Assembly: GCA_964019695.1 (NCBI GenBank)
Contig: OZ026530.1
Coordinates: 38,054,835 to 38,118,834 of the forward strand
DNA: 64,000 nt
Direction: 5' to 3'
Origin: Loripinus fragilis
Taxonomy: Eukaryota; Mollusca; Bivalvia; Lucinida; Lucinidae
Part shown: positions 47,346-57,477 of the stretch, in pieces
How positions within the stretch are numbered: the first letter of the stretch is position 1
Layout: each line of letters opens with the position of its first letter
The notes under the pieces: generated by a model
What the model was told of the DNA's origin: nothing
The model's database searches: none
Seen by the model: the letters and a program-made list of their open reading frames with translations, nothing else
Made by a program: the position numbers and the translations under genes

Positions 47346-49198
47346 TTCCAGTTTCTGCTTTTGAACGGTTCTGCTCTGGGGCCTATTTTTATCACTGTTC
47401 CCGGTGACATTAGAAGATGTATGGGATTGTCTTTAAGCATTGATATTAATGTCTGAAACCAAATTTGCCCTTCCCACCATGGGGCAATAACTGTTGCTGT
47501 GGCCTTTATCACTTCTAGCACGCGGGGAAGAAGCGTGAATGGTGCATTTACGTAATTGTTCACATAGGTCCAATCGTTCTGAGCCAGAGCTTCCACGCTC
47601 GAAGACATGGGGTCCCAAAACCAACTGTTATAAAGAGAGAGTTGAGTTCTCATCATTGATGCAAATCTGTCTATATGATGACGGCCCCAACACTGATCCA
47701 ACATTCCGAACTAATTTGGATGGAGTTTCCACTTGTACGTCGAGTTTAGGCGCGACTACTGGTCGGCTTTCCAGTTCCGTACTCCTGAAAGATATGAGGC
47801 CACTAGCGATACATTCATGTCTATTGCTTCTTGATGTACAGGTTTCACTATTTCGTCCAATTGTTGAGTTGAACCACCCTGCTTGTTTATGAATGCTATG
47901 GTAATGATATTGTTGGTGAGTATTTGCATGGTTTTGTTCTCTATGAACGGTTTCAATGAGTTTAATCCTAGCCACACTGCATACAGTTCGCGGCAATTTG
48001 AATGTAGATATGACATTCTCTTGTTCCAAAACCCTTGAGCTTGGTGTTTGGGTATCCAAGCGCCCCAAGCTGTGATTTACGCGTCGGTTGTCATTTGAAT
48101 GTCTATATGTTTGTGTTCGACAACGTATCCGTTCCATTTCGACAATGAATCTATCCTCCAATAAAAATCTTGTACAGTATGACTATCAAGTATAAGAATG
48201 TCACTCCATGACCTTTTAGTGCTCAATAACCTATATAAGTTCCGTAATTGCAACTTAGCTGGGAAAATACATTTATACATGGATACGCACTGTCCAGTAA
48301 TACGCACCAACCCACGAGCTGAAATTTGACCTTTACTCAAGCATCGTTTGATGTCTTTTTTAAGTTTTGTTATGCGCCTTTGTGGAATCTTTATTATTGG
48401 TTGATCACCAGAAATGTCAACAAGGTTGCCTATGAACTCACATTGCAATGAGGGTTCTAGATTTGATTTCTTAAAGTTAATCATCCATCCTAACTCCTCT
48501 AACAAGGATAATAACAATGTTTTATGTTCTTGAATATCTTCTAACTTAGCGAACAAAATAAAGTAATCGACATATAAGACTAGCCTAAGTCCTTTGGTTC
48601 TGAGGTAAGTCACAACTGGATGAAGAATCTTTGTAAAATAGTATGGACTGCAATTATGCCCAAACGGAAGTACATTCCATGTGTAGTACACAGATTTGAA
48701 AGTAAACCCTAGCAATGTTCTATGGGTCTTATGGACAGGTATGTGGAAGAACCCATCATTTAGGTCGCATGTTATCATGTATTCCTTTGTTTTGGTTATT
48801 TTGATGACAGAGTTTATATCCTAGTATTTAAATTTAGGTGGTTTCGAAAAACTGTTCAAATGCCGTAAGTCAGTAACTAATCTGAAGTTTCCATTTTTCT
48901 TAGGTACACATCTGATAGGGGACATGCATTTAGGTTTACTGTCTGCAATGTCAATGCAACCTTGTAATAGCAAACTATTGATTTCAGTTTCTAAAAATTT
49001 AATTTCTTTAGCGGAAAACTTTCCATTTGAAAATTCAAAACTATTCACTTCTCCTAATAATGGGAATTTAACACCCTCATTTATCCAATTAATAACAGTG
49101 TCAGAAGCACCAATAGATTTCCATTCGTCTATATTTGACTGAAGGCTACGTCTCATTGCAAAAACACAAAAAACAAGACAATACAATAGCTTGATCAT
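47309..49198 (-). pseudogene. RT-RNase H polyprotein of YR retroelement
   Basis: A single phase of about 630 codons. RT motifs: LVTDLRHLN; ITCDLNDGFFHIPV (motif A Asp); LPFGHNCSPYYF (motif B); and LYVDYFILFA, where the expected YVDD has lost its second Asp. RNase H: TTDA, then NCRELYAV, a TNN where TDN is expected, and SGVRNWKADQ. A DIRS-type tail follows (HHIDRFASMM, SWFWDPMSSSVEALAQNDW). Four nonsense codons break it, at 48821-48823, 48077-48079, 47756-47758 and 47711-47713, yet the phase is never lost until about 47330. The loss of the catalytic Asp means it is inactive. It would have copied the element's RNA. Confidence 0.85.
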
Positions 49199-49275
49199 TT
49201 GTAAGTTTATTAGTTATCTTTCTGATCCCTGGAATGAGCCCCCTGGTTTGGGGGATTTTGCCACGGTTTCTGAAA

Positions 49276-50115
49276 TCAGGGTGGACCCCTTAATTGCTGA
49301 AAAATGTCTCTATTAAAGTCTTTACCTCTCCAACGGCCCCTGCCACGTGATGGGGTTGGAGGTTGTGTGAACCAGTTTGAGATGCTGCTCAATTCAGCAG
49401 CTACGCGTACGTTCTGTAAGCATTCACTGTTAAAACCGGAATTGTGGGTTTGAAGGGCACAGAATAATTGTGATGTATTTTTATCAAACTTTCCATTCAC
49501 TAATAGAGCTGCATACTCATCTTGTAAAAACTTCAGATTGGCAAGCAAAATGGTGGCAAATGGGTTCAAGTCTACATTATCATCATCTTCTCTTATTTGT
49601 CCCAAGACTTTCAAAGAGGTTTCAATATATCGCACACACTTCGACAGTACTGTTAGAACCGGTTGGTCTTCACGTTTGATTCCAGACCTTGAATCTTGTA
49701 ATTTCAGATGGGAGGGTAGAATGACCTTTTCTACAGATGACTTCAGTGAGTTGAAATCTTGTTGAATGTTTTTAAAAAACATCCACATCGGAATCTTCCT
49801 TTTTAAAAGGGTTTGAACTGACGGAACCTGACTGTTGGTTCTCAGAATCACAAGGTTTTCGATTTGCCCACGAGGAGATGGGGGACTTAATTTCTGAGGC
49901 CTTGATCGGGAGGGGGAACTACTTTCACGGTTTGAAATTTCTACAGAATCAATGCATTGGTTGATTTTAGCCAGCTCTTTGAAGATCTCGAACAAAGCGT
50001 CGCCGATGTTTGAAGCTTCTGCGCCTCCTGAAGCGTAAGTAAAAGTTCTATCACCCGTTTTTTCAGGGGAATTTTCTTTGCCGTCTAAAGGCATGGCCTG
50101 ACTGTGAATATGCAC
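49276..50115 (-). CDS. Gag-like protein of YR retroelement
   Basis: A 279-codon open frame and the only intact frame of the element. The likely true start is the internal MPLDGKENSPEK, since the first residues lie at the element border. It has a Ser/Pro/Arg-rich stretch (SSSPSRSRPQKLSPPSPRG), then a helical core (MWMFFKNIQQDFNSLKS; LLANLKFLQDEYAALLVNGK), and ends with an Arg/Gly-rich tail PSRGRGRWRGKD that may bind RNA. The layout is as in gag-like ORF1 of DIRS/Ngaro elements. There is no zinc knuckle. The next frame (RT) starts 77 bp downstream in another phase. Confidence 0.65.
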   Translation of the reverse strand: MHIHSQAMPLDGKENSPEKTGDRTFTYASGGAEASNIGDALFEIFKELAKINQCIDSVEISNRESSSPSRSRPQKLSPPSPRGQIENLVILRTNSQVPSVQTLLKRKIPMWMFFKNIQQDFNSLKSSVEKVILPSHLKLQDSRSGIKREDQPVLTVLSKCVRYIETSLKVLGQIREDDDNVDLNPFATILLANLKFLQDEYAALLVNGKFDKNTSQLFCALQTHNSGFNSECLQNVRVAAELSSISNWFTQPPTPSRGRGRWRGKDFNRDIFQQLRGPP

Positions 50116-50125
50116 ATAAGAAAAA

Positions 50126-50361
50126 CTTATGCATTCTAGACTAATGCCATTTTCTGTGATTTTTATGGTAAACGTTTTATCAATTCATATGCCTTGAAGA
50201 TACATAAGCTAAGTCATACAGTACTTAAGCCATATTCTTGTGTCACTTGTTTCAAAACTTTTGCTCAGACATCTGCTTTGAAGAATCATAAACTTGTTCA
50301 TACATGAGAAGAACCTTATAAGTGTAACACTTGCAGTAAATGTTTTGTTCTACGATCATCC
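50126..50361 (+). pseudogene. Relic fingers resuming copy C
   Basis: The DNA matches copy B at 33720-33960: ATGCCATTTTCTGTGATTTT, TTGAAGATACATAAGCTAAG and GTGTCACTTGTTTCAAAAC. Stops are at about 50143 and 50306. It shows that the finger array was continuous across the retroelement. Confidence 0.75.
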
Positions 50362-50589
50362 TTGAAGAAACATATACTAATTCATATTGGAGGTGCGCCA
50401 TTTACGTGTGGCTCATGTGGTAGAGGATTTACTCATTCACATATCTTGATGCAACATATGCTTATTCATAATAGACATAAGCCATATACTTGTGGCTCAT
50501 GTAATAGAGGATTTACTCATTCATATATCTTGATGCAACATATGCATATTCATAATGGACATAAGCCATGTACTTGTGGCTCATGTGGT

Positions 50590-51510
50590 AGAGGGTTAAG
50601 TCATTGGTATATCTTAAAGCAACATATGCTTATTCATAATGGACATAAGCCATTTACGTGTGGCTCATGTGGTAGAGGGTTAAGTCATTCACATATCTTG
50701 ATGCAACACCTAATGCTTATTCATAATGGACATAAGACATATACTTGTGGCTCATGTGGTAGAGGGTTAAGTCATTCACATATCTTGATGCAACACCTAA
50801 TGCTTATTCATAATGGACATAAGCCATATACTTGTGGCTCATGTGGTAGAGGATTTGCTCATTCACATATCTTGATGCAACATATGCTTATTCATAATGG
50901 TGATAAGCCATTTACTAGTGGCTCATGTGGTAGAGGGTTAAGTCATTCACATATCTTGATGCAACACCAAATGCTTATTCATAATGGACATAAGACATAT
51001 ACTTGTGGCTCATTAGGTAGAGGATTTAGTCATTCACATATCTTGAAGCAACATATGCATATTCATTATGGACATAAGCCATATACTTGTGGCTCATGTG
51101 GTAGAGGGTTAAGTCATTGGTATATCTTGAAGCAACATATGCTTATTCATAATGGACATAAGCCATATACTTGTGGCTCATGTGGTAGAGGGTTAAGTCA
51201 TTCACATATCTTGATGCAACACCTAATGCTTATTCATAATGGACATAAGCCATATACTTGTGGCTCATGTGGTAGAGGATTTGCTCATTCACATATCTTG
51301 ATGCAACATATACTTATTCATAATGGACATAAGCCATTTACTAGTGGCTCATGTGGTAGAGGGTTAAGTCATTCACATATCTTGGTGCAACACCTAATGC
51401 TTATTCATAATGGACATACGACTTATACTTGTGGCTCATGTGGTAGAGGATTTACTCATTCACATATCTTGAAGCAACATATGCATATTCATTATGGACA
51501 TAAGCCCTAT
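50590..51510 (+). repeat. Higher-order repeat of about 0.5 kb, two copies
   Basis: The run of units GLSHWYILKQH, GLSHSHILMQHLMLIH, GFAHSHILMQH, TSGSCGRGLSHSHIL, then GF(S/T)HSHILKQHMHIHYGHK occurs at about 50590-51095 and again at about 51097-51510. The extra residue and the lost Cys are at the same places. It is a block duplication within the array. Confidence 0.75.
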
Positions 51511-53043
51511 ACTTATTTGCTCATGTGGTAGAGGGTTAAGTCATTGGTATATCTTGAAGCAACATATGTGTATTCATAATAGACATAAGCCATATACTCG
51601 TGGCTCATGTGGTAGAGGATTTAGTTATTTCTATATCTTGAAGCAACATATGCTTATTTATACAGGAGAAAAGCCATATCCTTGTGGCTCATGTGGTAGA
51701 GCATTTAGTCATTCGTATATCTTGAAGCAACATATGCTTATTCATAATGGACATAAGCCATATACTTGTGGCTCATGTGGTAGAGGGTTTAGTCATTCGT
51801 ATATCTTGAAGCAACACATGCATATTCATAACAGACATAAGGGATATACTTGTGGCTCATGTAGTAGATGATTTAGTCATTTGTATATCGTGAAGCAACA
51901 TATGCTTATTCATACAGGAGAAAAGCCATATACTTGTGGCTCATGCGGTAGAGGGTTTACTCATTCGTATAACTTAAAGCAACATATGCTTATTCATAAT
52001 GGACATAAGCCATATACTTGTGGCTCATGTGGTAGAGGGTTTAGTCATTTGTGTATCTTGAAGCAACATATGCATATTCATAATGAACGTAAGCCATATA
52101 CTTGTGGCTCATGTGGTAGAGGGTTTAGTCATTCGTATATCTTGAAGCAACAAATGCTTATTCATAATGGACATAAGTCATATACTTCTGGCTCATGTGG
52201 TAGAGGGTTTACTCATTCGTATAACTTGAAGCAACATATGCTTATTCATAATGGACATAAGCCATATACTTGTGGCTCATGTGGTAGAGGGTTTAGCCAT
52301 CCGTATATCTTGAAGCAACAACTGCTTATTCATAATGGACATAAGTCATATACTTGTGGCTCATGTAGTAGAGGGTTTAGTCATTCCTATATCTTGAAGC
52401 AACAAATGCTTATTCATAATGGACATACGCCATATACTTGTGTCTCATGTGGTAGAGGATTTAGTCATTCCTATATCTTGAAGCAACAAATGCTTATTCA
52501 TAACGGACATAAGTCATATACTGGTGGCTCATGTGGTACAGGGTTAAGTCATTCACATATCTTGATGCAACATATGCTTATTCATAATGGACATAAGCCA
52601 TATACATGTGGCTTATGTGATTGAGGGTTTAGTCATTTGTATATCTTAAAGCAACATATGCGTATTCATAATGGACATAAGCCATATACTTTGGGCTCAT
52701 GCAGTAGAGGGTTTAGTCATTCGTATATTTTGAAGCAACATATGTGTATTCATAATGGGCATAAGCCATATACTTGTGACTCATGCGGTAGAGAGTTTAG
52801 TCATTCGTATATCTTGAACCAACATATGTTTATTCATAATGGACATAAGCCATATACTTGTTGCTCATGCGGTGGAGGATTTACTCATTCAAATAAACTT
52901 GAAGCAACATATGCTTATTCATAATGGACATAAGCTATGTACTTGTGGCTCAATCGGTAGAGGGTTTAGTCATTCGTATATCTTGAAACAACATGTGCTT
53001 ATTCATAACGGACATAAGCCATATACGTGTGGCGTATGCGGTA

Positions 53044-53378
53044 GAGGATTTAGTCATTCGTATATCTTGAAACAACACATGCTTATTCATAATGGACATA
53101 AGTCATATACTTGTGGCTCATGTGATAGAGGGTTTTGTCATTCGTATATCTTAATGCAACAAATACTTATTCATAATGGACATAAGCCATATACTTGTGG
53201 CTCATGTGGTAGAGGGTTTAGTCATTCGTATATCTTGAAACAACACATGCTTATTCATAATGGACATAAGTCATATACTTGTGGCTCATGTGATAGAGGG
53301 TTTTGTCATTCGTATATCTTAATGCAACAAATACTTATTCATAATGGACATAAGCCATATACTTGTGGCTCATGTGGT
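53044..53378 (+). repeat. Two-finger higher-order repeat, recent duplication
   Basis: The 168-bp block coding for one CGSCGRGFSHSYILKQH unit followed by one CGSCDRGFCHSYILMQQ unit appears twice in a row (about 53044-53211 and 53212-53379), practically identical at the DNA level. Confidence 0.8.
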
Positions 53379-54772
53379 AGAGGGTTTAGTCATTCGTATA
53401 TCTTGAAGCAACACATGCTTATTCATAATGGACATAAGCCATATACTTGTGGCTCATGTGGTAGAGGGTTTAGTCATTCGTATATCTTGAAGCAACATAT
53501 GCATATTCATTATGGACATAAGCCATATACTTGTGTCTCGTGTGGTAGAGGGTTTCGTCATTCGTATATCTTAAAGCTACATATGCTTATTCATAATGGA
53601 CATAAGCTATGTACTTGTGACTCATGCGGTAGAGGGTTCAGTCATTCATATATCTTGAAGCAACATATGCATATTCATTATGGACATAACAAATATACTT
53701 GTGGCTCATGTGATAGAGGGTTTAGTCATTCGTATATCTTAAAGCAACAAATACTTATTCATAATGGACATAAGCCATATACTTGTGGCTCATGTGGTAG
53801 AGGGTTTAGTCATTCGTATATCTTGAAGCAACACATGCTTATTCAAAATGAACATTAGCCATATACTTGTGGCTCATGTGGAGAGGGTTTAGTCATTCGT
53901 ATATCTTAAAGCAACACATGCTTATTCATAATGGACATAAGCCATATACTTGTGGCTCATGTGGTAGAGGATTCAGTCATTCGTATATCTTGAAACAACA
54001 TATGCTTATTCATAATGGACATAAGCCATATACTCGTGGCTCATGCGGTAGAGGATTTAGTCATTCGTATATCTTAAAGCAACAACTGCATATTCATAAT
54101 GGACCTAAGCCATATACTTGCGGCTCATGCGGTAGAGGGTTTAGTCATTCGTATATCTTAAAGCAACATATGCTTTTTTATAATTGACATAAGCCATATA
54201 CTTGTGGCTAATGTGGTAGAGGGGTTTAGTCATCTGTATATCTTAAAGCAACATATGCTTATTCATTATGGACATAAGCGATATAATTGTGTCTCATGTG
54301 GTAGAGGCTTTAGTCATTCGTATATCTTGAAGCAACATATGCTTATTCATAATGGACATAAGCCATATACTTGTGGCTCATGTGGTAGAGGGTTTACTCA
54401 TTCGTATATCTATAAGCAACATATGCTTATTCATAATGGACATAAGCCATATACTTGTGTCGTATGTGGTAGAGGGTTTACTCATTCGTATATCTTGAAG
54501 CAACATATGCTTATTTATAATGGACATAAGCCATATACTTGTGTCTCATGTGGTAGAGGGTTTAGTCATTGGTATATCTTAAAGCAACACATAATGCAAC
54601 ATATGCTTATTTATAATGGACATAAGCCTTATACTTGTGGCTCATGTGGTAGGGGGTTTAGTCATTCGTATATCTTGAAGCAACAAATGCTTATTCATAA
54701 TGGACATAAGCCATATACTTGTGGCTCATGTGATGGAGGGTTTAGTCATTCGTTTATCTTGAAGCAACATAT

Positions 54773-54967
54773 CGTCGCTTCAGTGCTATAATGTTCTAAG
54801 TGACATTTTTGTCAAACATGAGTTATGCATACCGTGGAAAGGGGATCAAATGTTATATCTACTGGTGAAGGTTTCATTTGCCTATCTCCTCCCAGTCAGC
54901 TTAAAATCACTGTGCGTTTCTGTTCTATCTACAAAAAGACAATTTCGTTCATTGCTATAGTGTTCTA
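54773..54967. mobile_element. Short CGTCGCTTCAG element capping the finger array
   Basis: It begins CGTCGCTTCAGTGCTATAAT inside the helix codons of the last finger (LKQH followed by I, then unrelated codons). It matches the first ~195 bp of the 29080-30145 element and ends TTGCTATAGTGTTCTA. It has no matching right inverted end in its own orientation, so it may be truncated. Finger DNA does not resume beyond it. Confidence 0.7.
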
Positions 54968-55560
54968 GGGGCCTTTTTTTACCTAAGCACTGACTTCTGC
55001 ATTACAATCCAGGCACCTAACACTAGTTTTTGTTTTAAATCATCAAGGGCAAAATAGAATAACCATACAACCTAACAGGGTCTTTTTTCATTATTTTGAG
55101 AATAACTTTTATGAATTTATGACACTGGTTAAGTTAACTTAACTGATAACAGCAGATAACAGAATGACCATACTTTTGTTGTGGAATTCCGTGAATTCAG
55201 ATTTGAATTTTCTTTTTTTTTTTATATCAATAATGTATTTGTTATATGTGGATTTATATGGCTGCAAGACTGCTATTTTTGATGCTATAAAACTATTTAA
55301 TTATAAATCATATTATCCTTGCTAATTAAGCACACTTTTAAAGGACTTTGAGGTTAAATGACGTTACTTTAGTTAACGTCGACGACAACGTAATTATTAC
55401 GTTAGAAACAAAATGATACACTCAATTATTGAACTGGTGTAAGATAAGTAAACATTAATAAGTTTTAGGAATCTTTTGGACTTGAACCTATTATATTTAT
55501 GTGGCTTTTGACATTAAAATTCAATATTGTGTAGTTTTGGTTGTGTTTGCCAGTGACATA
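54968..55560. other. Possible LTR-like segment
   Basis: AT-rich, no frames. It ends in CCAGTGACA directly before TATTTGGCGCCGAAACCGGG. That sequence has the form of a retroelement primer-binding site, so this may be the 3' part of a plus-strand 5' LTR. Its left border is unknown. Confidence 0.35.
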
Positions 55561-55561
55561 T

Positions 55562-55580
55562 TTGGCGCCGAAACCGGGGA
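55562..55580 (+). promoter_or_regulatory. Primer-binding-site-like sequence, plus strand
   Basis: TTGGCGCCGAAACCGGGGA follows a TGACA that would be an LTR end. The minus-strand gag relic to its right has a near-identical site (TTTGGCGCTGAAACCTGGG) at its own right edge, in opposite orientation. Confidence 0.5.
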
Positions 55581-55675
55581 TAAATCTTCCTTGTCTTTTT
55601 GTTGTCACCTGCCACTAGAGCTTCAGCTGATGACATAAAAAAGTCATTCTAGGTCCCCAGCACTTTCCCGCTTTG

Positions 55676-56820
55676 TCATGCTGGCATGTTGTTCTGCTCT
55701 CTCTCTCTAGCTGCAATGTAATCATTGAAGCGTTCTCTAAGTTCCTTAACAGTCCATGGGTTCCTTGCTCCCTTTTGAACCTCAAGCTGTACTAAAACAT
55801 CCTTTGGTAGTTTGGACGTGATCATAGACATACATAGGTCTGGTTCAGTGTCCTGGTCAAGTGCTTTCAAGCTTCTCAAATGTTTTTCTACATGATTGTA
55901 CAGGTTGCGCAAACCCTTAGGATTGTTTGGAGCTTGTTTTAAATTAATCATTTCTGTATATTGGGAGGTTACTACAGCCTGTTTCAACCAAAAGTAAATA
56001 CTGTGACGAGAACCATTGGAGTGATGAATGTGGGAAGTATGACACGCTGGAAGCTAGAAAACACAGGATAAGAGGAAGTTGCTATATCTGTGTGTCTCCA
56101 TATATCTCTTTTAACAATTCTACTGCAACTTGGTAGTTTTCATTAGATAGAAAAATCCCTGATACAGAGATTTTGACTTCCCAAGTAAGCTTGCTCATCA
56201 GATAATTTAGTCTTTCCACATCTGAAAGTGACGTATTGACGTGAACTGCTGCCTCAAAAGAGTCCCAGAACTCTGCCCATTTTAGCTTTTCTCCACTAAA
56301 CCATAGAATTTCTAACTTTGGTTGCCTTATTGAGTTACCTGTTGAGGAAACATTTCTGTGACTTGATTGCTCGGTTTGCGACGTCTGCTGTTGTTTTTGG
56401 TGCATTTGCTGTTGCCCTATTATCATCTGTTGCATCTGTGCTGTCATCTGAATCATTTGGTGATAGATGACCAACGTTCTGATAGGGAGTTCTAAACTTG
56501 AACACACTGTTCAATTTCCACTAGTTCATCGCGGCAGATTGTCACTTCAGCAAGATAGGACAATCGTCATTGATCAGCAAGTCAATCTTTTGAGCTCCGT
56601 TTTGTCCTTCGATACCCAAAGACAGCTTTTCATTTGCCTGTTCCATTTTTTCAATAAATTCATTTAATCGCCTTACACAGTTTCTTACATTCTTGTTGAA
56701 AATATTTGTCTCAAACTTCTCTTGCTCCGCTTCGCTGATCAGGCCCTTGGCCTTCTCCAGTTCCCTTTCAAGCAAATGTCTATACCGAGTTCTATTTCCT
56801 TTCAAGAATGAAACTGACAT
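55676..56820 (-). pseudogene. BEL/Pao-type Gag fragment
   Basis: Three consecutive minus-strand frames, each in a different phase. The first (56820-56542) starts MSVSFLKGNRTRYRHLLERE and is a helical, coiled-coil-like N-terminus. The second (56507-56082) has a Gln/Met-rich linker and then PKLEILWFSGEKLKWAEFWD, SLSDVERLNYLMSKL and NENYQVAVELLKEIYGD, the DUF1759-like core typical of Pao/BEL Gag. The third (55987-55676) continues INLKQAPNNPKGLRNLYNHV, SMITSKLPKDVLVQLE and NPWTVKELRERFNDYIAARE. It stops there, so zinc knuckles and pol are absent. At least two frame breaks make it a relic. Confidence 0.8.
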
Positions 56821-56871
56821 CTTTCAACTTTATTTATTCTTTTTTCCGTGCATTTCAAAGTCTCTAAAGGT

Positions 56872-56890
56872 TCCCAGGTTTCAGCGCCAA
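56872..56890 (-). promoter_or_regulatory. Primer-binding site of the BEL/Pao relic
   Basis: On the minus strand TTTGGCGCTGAAACCTGGG follows LTR end ...CGCCACATTA and precedes the gag start by about 50 bp, the expected layout. It would pair with a tRNA 3' end to prime reverse transcription. Confidence 0.6.
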
Positions 56891-56894
56891 ATAA

Positions 56895-57477
56895 TGTGGC
56901 GAAACATTTATATACAACACGAAAAAGTTTGCCATTTTAATAATATGTCACTAAGTAATCAATAATATTGAAAGATTGAACGTTATTTCCAAAGTATTTC
57001 CACTTACTATTAATCCTAGTATAATTGTCCAGCCTATAGGCCTGTGTAGAGAACATATTCAACTACAATAACTCTCAACTGTCCTTTTCACGTTATTAAA
57101 CTAACACTGTGTCACTTCTGCTTCACTGTCTCTTAATTAAAACATATTTCACTACAATAACTCTCAACTGTCCTTTTCAGGATATTAAACTAACACTGTG
57201 TCACTTCTGCTCCACTGTCTCTTATTACGTCTCCATTGTCTCTTAGTGGAGCAGACATGACACAGTGTAAGTTTGATATCATAAAGAGGACAGTTGGGAC
57301 TTATTGTAGTGAAATATGTTCTCTACACAGGCCTAAAGGCTGGACAATTATACTAGGATTAATAGTTAGTGGAAATACTTTGAAAATATCGTTCAACCTT
57401 TCAATATTATAGAATACTTAGTGACATATTATTAAAATGGTAAACTTTTCCGTTTTGTATATGAATGTTTCGCCACA
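56895..57477. repeat. LTR inverted repeat (two LTR arms head to head)
   Basis: The left arm starts TGTGGCGAAACATTTATATA. The right arm ends with the complement (TATATGAATGTTTCGCCACA). The two match for about 240 bp, including GGACAATTATACTAGGATTA and its complement. The left arm is the 5' LTR of the gag relic. It contains an extra local duplication of the CACTGTGTCACTTCTGCT stretch at 57105-57220. The right arm is a second LTR in opposite orientation, without a primer site. Confidence 0.7.

Larger units (their letters stand above)
45701..50125 (-). mobile_element. DIRS/Ngaro-like tyrosine-recombinase retroelement
   Basis: About 4.4 kb inserted in zinc-finger copy C. The left flank AATTAAAATTGG and the right flank AACTTATGCATTC are contiguous in copy B at about 33710. 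On the minus strand the order is gag-like, RT, RNase H, then tyrosine recombinase, as in DIRS and Ngaro elements. The gag frame begins only about 30 bp from the right border, so the 5' terminal repeat is missing. The left side holds about 240 bp of 3' non-coding DNA. The element is dead: several stops, two frame breaks and a nested MITE. Confidence 0.85.
50362..54772 (+). pseudogene. Expanded type II zinc-finger array, about 52 units of 84 bp
   Basis: Tandem 28-residue units of the form YTCGSCGRGFSHSYILKQH with MLIHNGHKP, each C-x2-C-x12-H-x3-H. Long frames are 50362-51531, 51494-51871, 51881-52624, 52637-52924, 52839-53858, 53867-54187 and 54204-54791. Breaks: frame shifts at about 51510, 52890, 53870 and 54220; stops at 51869, 52622, 53857 and 54185. 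Helix positions -1, 2, 3 and 6 are nearly always His, Tyr (or His), Ile and Gln, so fingers are homogenised rather than diversified. Several units lost a Cys (TSGSCG) or gained a residue between the histidines (QHLMLIH). The linker NGHKP departs from canonical TGEKP. The array behaves like a coding satellite. Whether any frame is translated is unknown. Confidence 0.85.

Noticed and set aside
47539..49765. Plus-strand frames at 47539, 48924, 49470 and 49538
   Set aside because: They are antisense shadows of the YR retroelement's RT and gag frames.
50362..54772. CRISPR array or non-coding satellite
   Set aside because: The 84-bp period has no conserved-repeat/variable-spacer structure, and every unit encodes a C2H2 finger.
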